Shown: positions 1 through 9,276 of the stretch, in pieces
Layout: each line of letters starts with the position of its first letter
Numbering within the stretch: the first letter of the stretch is position 1
Source of the DNA: Nostoc sp. C052
Lineage (GTDB): Bacteria; Cyanobacteriota; Cyanobacteriia; Cyanobacteriales; Nostocaceae
Direction of reading: 5' to 3'
Length of the DNA stretch: 64,000 nt
NCBI RefSeq assembly: GCF_013393905.1
Contig: NZ_CP040272.1
Span: 1,426,001 to 1,490,000, forward strand
Notes under the pieces: model-generated
The model's database searches: none
What the model was told of the DNA's origin: nothing
The model's input: the letters and a program-made list of their open reading frames with translations, nothing else
Program-made: the position numbers and the translations under genes

Positions 1-474
1 AAACTTTTGATCGAGCATTTGCATAATTGTTGAAATCTTTTCGTTGGGAAATTGACCAAGCAGCGATGATGGTTTGTCGTAAGCAACATGGGTCTTGCCA
101 TTGTAGTCATCGTAGACAAATAGTCTTAATGGAACATAAAGACCAACGGCAGGATTTTGTTCAAACATTTGGTTAGCTATTAATGGATTACCAATTATGT
201 AGAGCTTGGCCTTTTTGTTTTTGCCGGCCAGAGACATGAGTTTGCCATGTTCAACTTGTGAAAATATCATAAAACCACTTTGACCAATCATCGATTCAAT
301 TCCACTTTTGATTTGTTCAAACGATTGCTTGGCAACAATCATTTGCTGAAAAACTGTGCTGTCACTTTTACCATTAATGGTTTCGATTTTATTGGTTACT
401 TCTTCAAATGACTTTTCAGAAGTAACAATAACACGAGTTGCTGTAAAATTGACGGTTTCTATTACGGTTTCCAT
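1..474 (-). CDS. DUF302 domain protein, 3' end cut by window edge
   Basis: The reading frame opens with ATG at 474 and stays open to base 1, so the C-terminus lies outside the window. An AAAGG ribosome-binding site sits just upstream of the ATG. The visible 158 residues start METVIETVNFTATRVIV and continue with a long segment typical of DUF302 proteins, including the NPLIAN and YVPLRLFVYDD stretches. DUF302 proteins are small soluble alpha/beta proteins of unknown biochemical role, sometimes linked to thiol or redox stress. There is no signal peptide. The neighbouring asnB gene is 560 bases away and not obviously co-regulated. The family call is confident; the function is unknown. Confidence 0.75.
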   Translation of the reverse strand, partial: METVIETVNFTATRVIVTSEKSFEEVTNKIETINGKSDSTVFQQMIVAKQSFEQIKSGIESMIGQSGFMIFSQVEHGKLMSLAGKNKKAKLYIIGNPLIANQMFEQNPAVGLYVPLRLFVYDDYNGKTHVAYDKPSSLLGQFPNEKISTIMQMLDQKF

Positions 475-1039
475 GACTCTTTACCTTTCTCTAATTTAGA
501 GGTTTGCAATCAATTCCTACGGTTTCCAGTTCAAATTACTAGTACAACACGGTGGAAATAAATCAACTATTCCAAATCAATGAAACGCTCACGCTGTATT
601 CATTTTTAATTTTTAATTCCGCCTTGCGGTACTAGTACTTTAGTTTTGCCTAAGTTGGTACTTTTATTATGAAGCGATTAGCCTAGTGAGTTTTTGACAA
701 TAGCCCCCAACTTTAAAATATCCTCCTACACTATTCATCAATCTCTTTAAAATCATTTATGCAAACAGCCTAATATTTTCTGATCATCACAGCTTCAAAC
801 AATAGTTTATCGAATAGAATTCAGGAGTCAGGAGTCAGAATTCAGCTGGGTATTCTGTAAGACTGGCGGATGAATAATCGGGTTTAAGACCCCCACTAAA
901 TTTTCAATTTAGTGGTCTTCAATCAGTCGCGGGTCTGAATCCCCGACTGATAGCACAGCGTTAGCGACGCAGGAGTGTCTTGATTCTGACTCCTGTTAGC
1001 GCAGCGGGGCGTAGCCCATTCTGACTTCTGAATTCTTCT
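475..1039. other. intergenic region with two tandem hairpins and dispersed repeats
   Basis: No gene is seen here. Two hairpins follow each other: 886-919 (AAGACC and ACTAAAT arms with a three-base bulge) and 924-949 (CAGTCG and GGG pairing with CCC and CGACTG). They are flanked by degenerate repeat text of the kind CAGGAGTCAGGAGTCAGAATTC (in pieces) and AGCGCAGCGGGGCGTAGCCC. Related text recurs near 4780 and 28861, so this is dispersed cyanobacterial repeat material. The hairpins could also end transcription from the flanking genes, but no clear T-run follows. Confidence 0.5.
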
Positions 1040-2965
1040 TCAAGTAAGGCTAAACCGCTCTTGGAGAATACAAGTACTGAGCATCTTCATCAATGTGGGA
1101 TCTATAGAAGCAAGTTGATTTTCATTCATCTCTGGTATTTGGTCAAGGAATTGAACTACTGCTGGTTGGTTATAAAAGGGAACAGAAGCGAATGCTGAAC
1201 TACGTAGGGTGTCTTGGATGAGTTGGTGTAGAGGTTCACTCTGCTTCAATGTGGAAGGCGGCGCAAAAAATGGATGTTTTTTGCGGTTATAGATCATATC
1301 TGGAAGGTAAGGTTTGACTGCTTCTCGCAATATATACTTGACATTCATACCGCGAATCTTGAATGAAACAGGAATATTACGGACTGCTTCCACAACTAAA
1401 TGATCTAAAAATGGCAGTCTCCCTTCGGTAGAATGGGCCATCTCTGCACCATCTCCCAAAATTCTAAATAGGTAAGGTAGAACAGTTTTAGACCATAAAT
1501 AAAGAGACTGATGAACAGGCTCTCGCTTTGCAAGTTGTCCTTCTACATCGATTTCATTAAAGAACATACGATATGCATCTTGTTGGCCAAAGTGAGCCAT
1601 AAATGCGGTCGAGTATAGAGAAAGAGATTTAGCATATCCTTTGGCATTAGCTTCAATCCAGGTGGGTACAAAGCCTAAAAGACGTTCGACATTAGCTAAA
1701 GGTTTAGATATTTCTTCAGGTAAGAAACCTGCTGCGGCAGAGACTTGGTTGTTACGCTTTAATTCTTCTAAGATATGCTTGATAGTCTGCTCATCTTGAC
1801 CCTTGGTGTTGTAACGCAACATGTCCATCAGCGAATGCACATAGCCTCCAAAGATTTCGTCAGCGCCTTCACCTGTGAGGACAACTTTGTAACCTGCATT
1901 CTGTACTGCTTTGCTCAAAAGGTACTTAGCAGCAGCACCAGCATTGATACAAACCATTTCACAGTGCCAAATAGCATCTGCAAAATGTTCAGCTAAATCA
2001 GATTGAGTAATGGGAATAACTTGATGATTTGCTCCAGCTTTTGCTACTGCTTCACGAGCGAAAGCTTCTTCGTTGTAGTCTTCGTGATCGAAGGCGAGGG
2101 TAAATGCTGTAATTGGTTCTGTTGCATGAGTGGCTGCAATTCCTAGCACCGCAGATGAATCAATTCCTCCACTCAAGTGACAACCTACGGGTACATCTGC
2201 TCTTAGCCGCAGTTTTACAGACTCGTTTAAAGTATGGCGAACTTGTTCAATGTAATCTTCTACGCTTTGTTGGGGTTGTGCATCCCCAGTGATGGGGTAA
2301 TCAAAATCCCAGTAACGATGCAGTTGGATATTGGTATCGGACGCGAGTAAAAAATGTCCAGGTGGTACTTGATATATGTTCTTGAAGAAAGTCCGGTCTG
2401 GGCTAAAGAGTCCGAGATCGGCTCGAAACCAAAATTCATGATCCCAGTTAGCCGGAACACCCGCAGCAAGCAAAGCTTTGACTTCTGAAGCCAAGTAGAG
2501 TGTATCACCATGCATGGTGTAGTAAAGAGGTTTGATGCCAAAGCGATCGCGAGCAGCAAAGAGTGTTTGATTGCGCTCATCCCAGATTACAAAAGCAAAC
2601 TCACCGCGTAAATGGTGGAGGCATTGAGTCCCAAACTCGTTATATAAATGAATAGCAATTTCGCTGTCGGAGTGTGTTCGCAGATTATATCCTTTTTGCT
2701 TCAAGTCCTTCTGTATCCGCTCAAAATCATAAAACTCTCCATTAGCAATAATATGCAGTGTGTCATCTTGATTGCTAATTGGTTGGTCTCCACTAGTGAG
2801 GTCAATAATACTAAGTCTTCTATGTCCTAAACCGACTCTGCCATTATCAGAAATCCAAATTTTCTGTGCATCAGGCCCTCTATGATGCAGGCTGTCTATT
2901 CCCCGCTTCAAAGAAGTCTCGGAAATTGGTTCTTGTCTTGAGAATAATGCCACAATTCCACACAT
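1040..2965 (-). CDS. asnB: asparagine synthase, glutamine-hydrolysing (asnB)
   Basis: This 641-residue protein makes asparagine from aspartate, glutamine and ATP. The N-terminal glutaminase domain (about residues 1-210) keeps the class II amidotransferase nucleophile Cys2 (MCGIVALF), plus the HHRGPD and RLSIIDL motifs. The synthetase domain follows, with the PP-loop LSGGIDSSAV near residue 263 and the LTGEGADEIFGGY motif near 365. Its length is normal for the AsnB family (600-650 residues). A GGGAG ribosome-binding site lies about 10 bases before the ATG. AsnB paralogues also serve in specialised metabolism or in amidating other substrates, so the precise substrate is not proven. The gene stands alone on the minus strand, 855 bases downstream of the response regulator gene. 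Confidence 0.93.
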   Translation of the reverse strand: MCGIVALFSRQEPISETSLKRGIDSLHHRGPDAQKIWISDNGRVGLGHRRLSIIDLTSGDQPISNQDDTLHIIANGEFYDFERIQKDLKQKGYNLRTHSDSEIAIHLYNEFGTQCLHHLRGEFAFVIWDERNQTLFAARDRFGIKPLYYTMHGDTLYLASEVKALLAAGVPANWDHEFWFRADLGLFSPDRTFFKNIYQVPPGHFLLASDTNIQLHRYWDFDYPITGDAQPQQSVEDYIEQVRHTLNESVKLRLRADVPVGCHLSGGIDSSAVLGIAATHATEPITAFTLAFDHEDYNEEAFAREAVAKAGANHQVIPITQSDLAEHFADAIWHCEMVCINAGAAAKYLLSKAVQNAGYKVVLTGEGADEIFGGYVHSLMDMLRYNTKGQDEQTIKHILEELKRNNQVSAAAGFLPEEISKPLANVERLLGFVPTWIEANAKGYAKSLSLYSTAFMAHFGQQDAYRMFFNEIDVEGQLAKREPVHQSLYLWSKTVLPYLFRILGDGAEMAHSTEGRLPFLDHLVVEAVRNIPVSFKIRGMNVKYILREAVKPYLPDMIYNRKKHPFFAPPSTLKQSEPLHQLIQDTLRSSAFASVPFYNQPAVVQFLDQIPEMNENQLASIDPTLMKMLSTCILQERFSLT

Positions 2966-3820
2966 TTGCTGAATTCTCCCTTGAGGAATTTTGAGATATT
3001 TTTAATGTTTTGGTGTCAAAACACTATTGGCAGATGAAATTATATATTCACAAAAATATCAGGCGTTAAAACAGTAGTTTTGCAAGGTGCTAGCAAAAAC
3101 TAAAGTTTTTATGAAATTTAACGGCTATCACTAAATCTAGAGTTATTGTGTTAGCGGTATCAAACTGAGATACATGTAATTTTAGGCAAGTTAGTCTGGA
3201 AAACACTGCCCAGCATAAATTTTACCGTTTTTAATAGTTTCGCATGATTTGAGAATGAGCAAAAGCTGGATTAGTAATTTTCAACCTGATTTAGGGGAGC
3301 ATCCCAAATGTGCAAGTTTATTTTTATCCGGGATTTTGGCTTAGAGCGATAATGAAATAACGAACCGCCAAGGACGCCAAGGAAAGAGGTTTGTACAGGG
3401 TTTTTCTGCTAGTCTTGTGTCTTTTGGCAAAATTGGGATGCTCCCTAATGTAGTACGTCTTTAGCTTGACGATTTTCACGGCACTTGAGAGCGAAAATAT
3501 TACTAAAAAGCCTATTAAGAGGGCATAAATAAACAAAAATGTTAATAGCTAGTTAGTAATAGCTGATGCTAAAAACATAGTTGCTAGTAACGCAAATAAT
3601 CGTGTATTTACATTTATTTATGCCCACAAAGTTAAGAACAGGTAAAATGCATTTTAAGCATGAACATAACTACAACTTACGATCAGTTTATAAGACTTCA
3701 AACAAGTTAACAATAACCTATACTTTGATAGAACTATAAGACTCCTCTGTGATTTGTGAACAATATTTCCAATTAAACCCTGATAAAACGGGCTTTTCAG
3801 TCTCAGTATGTTTGCAAAAA
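2966..3820. other. intergenic region between asnB and the response regulator gene
   Basis: This 855-base stretch should hold the asnB promoter at its left end. It contains a MITE-like element at 3295-3445 (listed separately) and otherwise AT-rich sequence. I see no credible gene: the short open frames here are formed by the repeat element or lie antisense to the regulator gene. Confidence 0.5.
3295..3445. mobile_element. MITE-like element with 13-bp terminal inverted repeats
   Basis: The ends are perfect inverted repeats: GGGAGCATCCCAA at 3295-3307 and TTGGGATGCTCCC at 3433-3445. Both flanks read TTA next to the element (TTAG on the left, TAA on the right), so a short target duplication is possible. 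The 151-bp interior holds the phrase CCGCCAAGGACGCCAAGG. No transposase is encoded, so it would have to be mobilised in trans if it is mobile at all. Confidence 0.6.
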
Positions 3821-4657
3821 TCAAATCGGAGTCCCATAACAATTACTTTGCTCATGTTTCTGAAGCGAGCTAGTTGCACTCGCCCTTCTCCAAGCTTGAG
3901 GAGTTGTACCGTGATGTTGGCGGAACTGGCGGAAGAAATGAACCATACACTGATAGCCCACCAATGTAGCGATCGCCTCGATTTTCTGATCGGTTTCTAA
4001 GAGCAAGGAACGTGCTGCTAGCATTCGGCGCTGAATAATCCAATTTTGCACAGTTTGTCCCGTTTGCTTTTGCACCAAGTTAGTCAGGTAAGTTGGGCAG
4101 TAACCAACTGCGAGAGCTACGTCTCTCAGGGTAATCGAGCGGTGATAATTAGCCTCAATGAAGGTGAAGACCTTATTTAACTGGTGGTCGGATGGAAATA
4201 TGCACTCAAAGGCAGGGGGTTTTATTATGTCAGCTAGTGGTGATTCTGCGACTATCTGGGGCTGTACAGCATAGTGCTGTTGGAGGGAGGCTCGTTTTTC
4301 TAAGCAGACGGCGATCGCCCTCAATAATTCCTCTACTGTACAGGGCTTAGTAAGATAGTCATCTGCTCCCAATTCCATACCTTTGCGAATATCAGTCCGA
4401 GTAATTCTGACAGTGACAAAAATAAAGGGGATCATTGCTGTAAGAGGATTTTGGCGCAACGTGGTCAGAACGCCATAACCATTGAGTTTTGGTATCATAA
4501 TCTCGCTGACAATCAAATCGGGTAACTCTTCGTTTGCCCGCTGGAGACCGATAAGACCGTTTTCAGCACCTATAGTGTAAAAACCTTTAGCTTTTATGCC
4601 TTCTAAAAAAAGGTTTCGGGTTGAGGCTGTATCTTCAATCACCAGAATTTTTTTCAC
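3821..4657 (-). CDS. response regulator with AraC-type DNA-binding domain; Asp phospho-acceptor replaced by Glu
   Basis: The 278-residue protein has a CheY-like receiver domain (about 1-120) joined to an AraC/XylS double helix-turn-helix (about 165-270, including VALAVGYCPTYLTNLVQKQTG and GYQCMVHFFRQFRQHHGTTP). The start is GTG at 4657 with a GGAG site in good position. The receiver keeps the acidic pair E8-D9, T82 and K104. At the place of the phospho-acceptor Asp the sequence reads LIVSEIMIPKLNGYG, with Glu52 encoded by GAG. Known Asp-to-Glu changes at this site can mimic phosphorylation, so this regulator may be constitutively active or phosphorylation-independent (inference). No histidine kinase gene is adjacent. 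Its targets are unknown; the long gap on its 5' side may hold an autoregulated promoter. Confidence 0.88.
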   Translation of the reverse strand: MKKILVIEDTASTRNLFLEGIKAKGFYTIGAENGLIGLQRANEELPDLIVSEIMIPKLNGYGVLTTLRQNPLTAMIPFIFVTVRITRTDIRKGMELGADDYLTKPCTVEELLRAIAVCLEKRASLQQHYAVQPQIVAESPLADIIKPPAFECIFPSDHQLNKVFTFIEANYHRSITLRDVALAVGYCPTYLTNLVQKQTGQTVQNWIIQRRMLAARSLLLETDQKIEAIATLVGYQCMVHFFRQFRQHHGTTPQAWRRASATSSLQKHEQSNCYGTPI

Positions 4658-6267
4658 ACTCTTCTCCGAAAATATTGTAATTAATAATGCTGGCTTTGAT
4701 TGACATAGGGTTATACAGCAGATTTCAGGTTGGTGAGGTACACAACGATTTCTCTGTTACCCAGGCATAAAGCGTGTTTTACTCCTGTTAACACAGCGGG
4801 GCGTAGTAGCCCTAGCCCATTCTGAATTCTGCTGTATGTCATCACTAATTGCACTTGTCCAGTTATGATGCAGGCAAAAGTGAAGTGTTAGAGGCTTAAT
4901 TTGCTATGTCTATATGATTAATCACTTTTCTCCATTAGTTTTACGCAAAATCAGTAGACCGAAAATAATAGCAGAGATAGATGATTTGCTTTTTTAAATA
5001 GATATATTCCTTTCACATGAACAATTATTTCGGCTATTTAAATCCGATTTTTAAGGCATTATCTAAACATAAATAAAACCGAAATAAATTCAACTCCGGT
5101 CGAGTTTAGGAAAATATTAGCTTGCCAAAAAATCGATTAAATGGTTGAACTTATCCTTTCGTATAATCATATTTTGTAGATGAATTTTGATTATTAGCAA
5201 AGTTTTTTAGATATTTTATTTAAAGATTTGGCATTGTCAATTAGTTTAATATATAGATATATTGCTGGTAGAATTGGATTTTATTAGTTGGACAAATTTA
5301 TGTGCTTTTCGCATGTATTTAAAATACTTCATAAAACATAGTTATATTAGAAATATTTAAACCAGATAATGTATCTAGAAGCTTTATAAGGTAAGCTTTT
5401 ATTCTTGTTATACCGAACACAATTCCAGCAGGATTACTATAAACTGTTTAGCATTGATAGTAAATTTATGAGGGTGACTAAGCACTAAATCATCTTTAAA
5501 AAAGACGGTTTTAAATCAAATACTATCTATTTATTAAAGTCTTTCCTCATTTAACTTTTGCAATTGAATCATACGACAGTTTTAGGCTTAGTAAATTTAG
5601 GAAAGGTTAACATTAAGTAAATTTTGGTTTTTTATAGGTTTTAAAGTTATTTTATAAACAAATATAAATCAAATATTAATTTATGTAAATTTTTTAGTAT
5701 AATCCTATTCTTGACAGATTAATGCTTAAACTTAAAAATTAGCCGAAAATGAGGAAGTAAAATGCAATTTTTGTGTTACTAATCGCATCATCTTAAAAAA
5801 CACTACTCATTTTTGTCTTTAAACCACCGTATGCTATTTAACTGCGGTAGTAATGACCAGAACTATCAGCAAGGCGAAAGTATCAATCAGTACGTGCTTT
5901 TTACGCACCTTAATTAATTTTCCTTCCTGAGTGCGTACTCGGTTTCCTTGGATACTATTGCTGTCTCAACTATGCTGTCATACTTGAGAATTTTTTGTAC
6001 TGACAGGATAGTGTTGCGCGAGCTTTCTTACTTTTCAGATATCCTCTAAACTCGACTTTATCCAAAATTAAGAACTCGGTTTTCTTTCTCCGGCGAAAAC
6101 CCTGGCTTTTTAGCAAATACTTTTTCCACGTCACGGATGATGGATGAAGTTAAAAAAGTAAAATTACTGTCCCACAAAGGTTTCATCTGAAGCGTTCGTG
6201 CAACGACTCCGCAGGAGTATCGCGTTGCGAAGCAAATGATAAAGTCGAGCTAATCGTAAATATTAAC
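4658..6267. other. long AT-rich intergenic region between divergent genes
   Basis: About 1.6 kb separates the response regulator (minus) from marR (plus). The left end carries dispersed repeat text (AACACAGCGGGGCGTAG near 4790) and the right end another repeat (GACTCCGCAGGAGTATCGCG near 6206). The middle, from 4900 to 5800, is very AT-rich. I found no gene, tRNA or convincing RNA structure. It could hold promoters for both divergent genes, a small RNA or a decayed element, but nothing in the sequence decides this. Confidence 0.4.
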
Positions 6268-6296
6268 TTGACAATCTAGAATTAATTGTATATACA
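6268..6296 (+). promoter_or_regulatory. sigma70-type promoter of the marR-devBCA operon with palindrome over the -10 box
   Basis: A perfect -35 box TTGACA (6268-6273) is followed after exactly 17 bases by TATACA (6291-6296). The -10 box lies inside a perfect 10-bp palindrome, TGTATATACA (6287-6296). A wider pair, ACAAT and ATTGT, brackets the spacer. The palindrome is placed where an autorepressing MarR protein would block RNA polymerase, so it is a candidate operator (inference). The marR start codon is 26 bases downstream. Confidence 0.65.
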
Positions 6297-6322
6297 CTTA
6301 ATTATTATGAAAAAATTCATTT

Positions 6323-6787
6323 ATGGAAAAGCAAGCTACTGAGTTAGATTTGACTCAGTTGATTACTATTGAGGATACCTGCGCCTGCTTTAACCTTCGT
6401 AAAGCATCTAGAGCGGTTACACAACTTTTTGATGAAAAGCTAGAGCCAAGTGGTCTGCTGGTTACTCAGTTGACAATTTTAGTTGCCATCTCAATTCTCG
6501 GCTCAGTAGCAATCAGTGATTTAGCTAAAGGCTTAGTTATGGATCGAACTACGCTGACGCGAAACCTCAAGCCTCCCGAAAGAGAAGGATTGATTCAAAT
6601 TAATCCTGGTGAGGATCGACGGGTGCGAGTAGTGACCTTGACGGATAAAGGACGCTCTGTTTTGGTGCAAGCTTTACCATTGTGGCAACAAGCGCAAGCT
6701 CATATAGTGGAGAGCTTAGGTCAAGAACGCTTTAATCTATTGCTTTCAAGCTTAACTACTACGGTTTCAATAGCCCGGAACAGCTAA
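6323..6787 (+). CDS. MarR family transcriptional regulator
   Basis: The 154-residue protein has the MarR winged-helix fold: flanking helices, a helix-turn-helix around residues 55-95 (ISDLAKGLVMDRTTLTRNLK) and a wing with the hallmark EDRRVRVVTLTDKG segment. MarR proteins bind palindromic operators as dimers and usually repress a neighbouring operon until a ligand binds. The gene is first in a run with devB (53 bases downstream), devC and devA, and it is preceded by a promoter with a palindrome on the -10 box. The likely role is ligand-controlled repression of its own exporter operon. The sequence LKPPEREGLI replaces the more usual LEREGLI, a small oddity in the recognition helix to wing link. 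Confidence 0.88.
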   Translation: MEKQATELDLTQLITIEDTCACFNLRKASRAVTQLFDEKLEPSGLLVTQLTILVAISILGSVAISDLAKGLVMDRTTLTRNLKPPEREGLIQINPGEDRRVRVVTLTDKGRSVLVQALPLWQQAQAHIVESLGQERFNLLLSSLTTTVSIARNS

Positions 6788-6839
6788 ATTTTTTTTGAAA
6801 AAACGTGTATATCCACCTAATAAAGAGTGGGGTATTTTT

Positions 6840-7961
6840 ATGTTTGAACAAGAAGTTTCTTTAATTACTGAGAAAAAGCATAGACCATTGATTAAACCTA
6901 TAGTTCAATGGGCTGGCATCTTGGGAGCGACGGCAGCAGTGGGAATAGGTGGATTTGTGGTTTGGAAACAGGTGAGTTCCCAAACCGGGGTTGAGAATCA
7001 GACTGGCATACATACCCCTTTACCTCAAGCACAAAAAGTTGTAGAGACGATAACTGCTTTAGGACGCTTGGAACCTCACGGAGAAGTAATTCAAGTTTCA
7101 GCGCCCACTTTCTTAGAAGGCGCACGAGTTGAGAAACTATTGGTGGAAGACACCGATTGGGTGAAATCTGGTCAGACGATCGCAATTCTCGATCGCCGCG
7201 AACGATTGCAAGCTGCTTTAAAACAGACTCAAAGACAAGTTGAAGTAGCCCAAGCACGGCTAGCCAAAGTCAAAGCCGGAGCAAAAGAGGGAGATTTAGG
7301 AGCGCAAAAAGCAACAATCGCTCGCTTGGAGGCAGAATTACGAATTGCTCAAACAGAACATCAACGGTACAAATATCTACAGGAAACTGGAGCCATTTCT
7401 GCTTCTTTGCTAGACTCAAAACGCCAAATTGTCGAGACAATTCAGGGAGAACTCAATCAAGCTAAATCTATCCTAACTAGTATTGCAGAAGTTCGTCCGA
7501 CTGATATCCAAGAAGCTGAAGCAGAAATTGCTAGTGCTGTAGCATCTGAGCAGAAAGCCAAAGCAGACTTAGAAACTGCCTTTGTCACCGCACCCCAGAA
7601 TGGTCAAGTTTTAAAAATTCATACTCGTGCGGGAGAGATGGTTGGTACTAAGGCGATCGCAGATATTGGGCAAACTAGGCAAATGGACGTAATCGCTGAA
7701 GTTTACGAAAATGATCTTGCCAAAGTGAAGATAGGACAAAAAGCTACTATCACCAGTCTAAACAAAGCCTTTGTTGGAAAACTACAGGGAACTGTATACC
7801 GCATCATTCCCCAAATTGGTAAGCGGGATGTCCTCAATGACGATCCAGCAGCAGCAGTTGATGCCAGAGTTGCTGAAGTCAAAATCAGTTTGTTACCGAA
7901 AGACAGTCAGCGAATTATGAGTTTGATCAATCTCAAAGTAGAAGTAGCAATCAATCCTTAA
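6840..7961 (+). CDS. devB: DevB-family membrane fusion protein of an ABC exporter
   Basis: This is the periplasmic adaptor of a DevBCA-type exporter. I start it at the ATG at 6840, which has a GAGTGGGG site upstream; an in-frame TTG at 6795 lacks one. The 373-residue protein has one N-terminal membrane anchor (PIVQWAGILGATAAVGIGGF), a first biotinyl-lipoyl half (LGRLEPHGEVIQVSAP), a long coiled-coil hairpin (about residues 115-230) and a second lipoyl half with FVTAPQNGQVLKI. Such adaptors join the inner-membrane ABC pump to a TolC-like outer-membrane channel. DevBCA in heterocysts exports glycolipid, but cyanobacteria carry several paralogues, and the leading marR gene suggests that this copy serves another or inducible cargo. 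Confidence 0.88.
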   Translation: MFEQEVSLITEKKHRPLIKPIVQWAGILGATAAVGIGGFVVWKQVSSQTGVENQTGIHTPLPQAQKVVETITALGRLEPHGEVIQVSAPTFLEGARVEKLLVEDTDWVKSGQTIAILDRRERLQAALKQTQRQVEVAQARLAKVKAGAKEGDLGAQKATIARLEAELRIAQTEHQRYKYLQETGAISASLLDSKRQIVETIQGELNQAKSILTSIAEVRPTDIQEAEAEIASAVASEQKAKADLETAFVTAPQNGQVLKIHTRAGEMVGTKAIADIGQTRQMDVIAEVYENDLAKVKIGQKATITSLNKAFVGKLQGTVYRIIPQIGKRDVLNDDPAAAVDARVAEVKISLLPKDSQRIMSLINLKVEVAINP

Positions 7962-8066
7962 TTTTGGAATGGGGAGTTGGGAGTGGTGTATTTTATCAAT
8001 TTAGAAAAGTAGAAGTTCTCAATTTTAAGTTCTAAACATTACACTCAAATTAACTTATGTGATGCA

Positions 8067-9254
8067 ATGATAGGTTTTAATTTATCCTTTCTTGATGGTA
8101 ATAAAATTCCCCTAGCATGGTTGCAATTGATCCGGGAGAAGACGAGGCTATTCGTGGCCATTTCAGGTATCAGCTTTGCCGTGGTACTAATGTTCATGCA
8201 GATGGGATTTCTAACTGCTCTATTTGATAGTGCAGTTGGTATGCACAGCAGTCTACAAGGCGATATTGTGCTGATTAGTCCACGCTCAGTGGCCTTAATT
8301 GCCATGAAACCATTTTCCCAACGGCGGCTATACCAAGTATTGGGCTTTCAAGGGGTAGAATCTGTCAGCCCTATCTACGTAGATTCTGGAATCTGGAAAA
8401 ATCCCCAAAATCCTAGTATTACCCGCAATATTCGGATCTATGGAATTAATCCTGACAATCAAGTATTCAACATGCCAGGGGTAGCTGAAAATCTAGATAA
8501 GATTAAAAAGCCTGATGTAGTTTTATTCGATTGGGGTTCACGGACTGAATTTGGGCCGATTAGCACTTTATTTAAGCAGGAAAAAAGCGTAATTACAGAG
8601 GTAGAGGAACGGCGAATTAATGTTGGTGGTTTATTTGAATTAGGAGTTACTTTTGGTTCTGATGGCACTTTAATCACCAGCGATCTGAATTTTTTAAGAA
8701 TTTTTGAAGAGCGTAGAACCGCAGGATTAATTGATATCGGTTTGATTAAATTAAAGCCAGGTGTAGATGCAGAAAAAGTGTTGGGAAATTTGAGAGCAAA
8801 CTTACCCAAAGATGTAAAGGTGCTATCGAAAGAAGAATACAAAAAATTTGAAGTAAACTACTGGAGCGGCAGCACTCCCATTGGTTTTACTTTCATACTT
8901 GGTACAGTTATGGGCTTTTTTGTGGGGACGATTATCGTCTATCAAGTACTTTATACTGACGTTAACGATCATCTCCCTGAGTATGCCACACTCAAAGCGA
9001 TCGGATACAAAGATTCTTTCTTCTCGGGTGTTGTATTTCAAGCAGCAATGATTTTAGCCACGCTAGGATTTTTGCCTGGAGTACTAATTGCTTGGGGTTT
9101 ATATGAACTTACCCGCACTGCCACACTCTTGCCGATGTTTATGCAGCTTGATAAAAACTTGCTAGTGCTAGTTTTGACATTTGTCATGTGTTTTGTCTCT
9201 GGTAGCATCGCTATACGCAAGCTTCGAGAAGCAGACCCGGCTGACATATTTTAA
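8067..9254 (+). CDS. devC: DevC-family ABC exporter permease
   Basis: The 395-residue inner-membrane protein has the MacB/FtsX permease plan: an N-terminal membrane helix (FVAISGISFAVVLMFMQMGF), a large periplasmic domain (about 60-265) and three C-terminal helices (from PIGFTFILGTVMGFFVGTII to VLVLTFVMCFVSGSIAI). DevC family signatures include IPLAWLQL near the start and the ending KLREADPADIF. It pairs with the adaptor encoded 105 bases upstream and the ATPase encoded 22 bases downstream. ATP hydrolysis by DevA is thought to drive periplasmic motion of such permeases and push substrate through an outer-membrane channel. The substrate is unknown here. Confidence 0.9.
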   Translation: MIGFNLSFLDGNKIPLAWLQLIREKTRLFVAISGISFAVVLMFMQMGFLTALFDSAVGMHSSLQGDIVLISPRSVALIAMKPFSQRRLYQVLGFQGVESVSPIYVDSGIWKNPQNPSITRNIRIYGINPDNQVFNMPGVAENLDKIKKPDVVLFDWGSRTEFGPISTLFKQEKSVITEVEERRINVGGLFELGVTFGSDGTLITSDLNFLRIFEERRTAGLIDIGLIKLKPGVDAEKVLGNLRANLPKDVKVLSKEEYKKFEVNYWSGSTPIGFTFILGTVMGFFVGTIIVYQVLYTDVNDHLPEYATLKAIGYKDSFFSGVVFQAAMILATLGFLPGVLIAWGLYELTRTATLLPMFMQLDKNLLVLVLTFVMCFVSGSIAIRKLREADPADIF

Positions 9255-9276
9255 TATCCTTTCCTATAGTTTCATT

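Noticed and set aside
3324..3536. 70-codon open frame on the minus strand
   Set aside because: It runs across the MITE-like element at 3295-3445 and has no family features; its composition follows the repeat.
6898..7257. Long antisense frames within devB, devC, aroA and the synthetase genes
   Set aside because: They lie opposite strongly supported genes and have no domain patterns.
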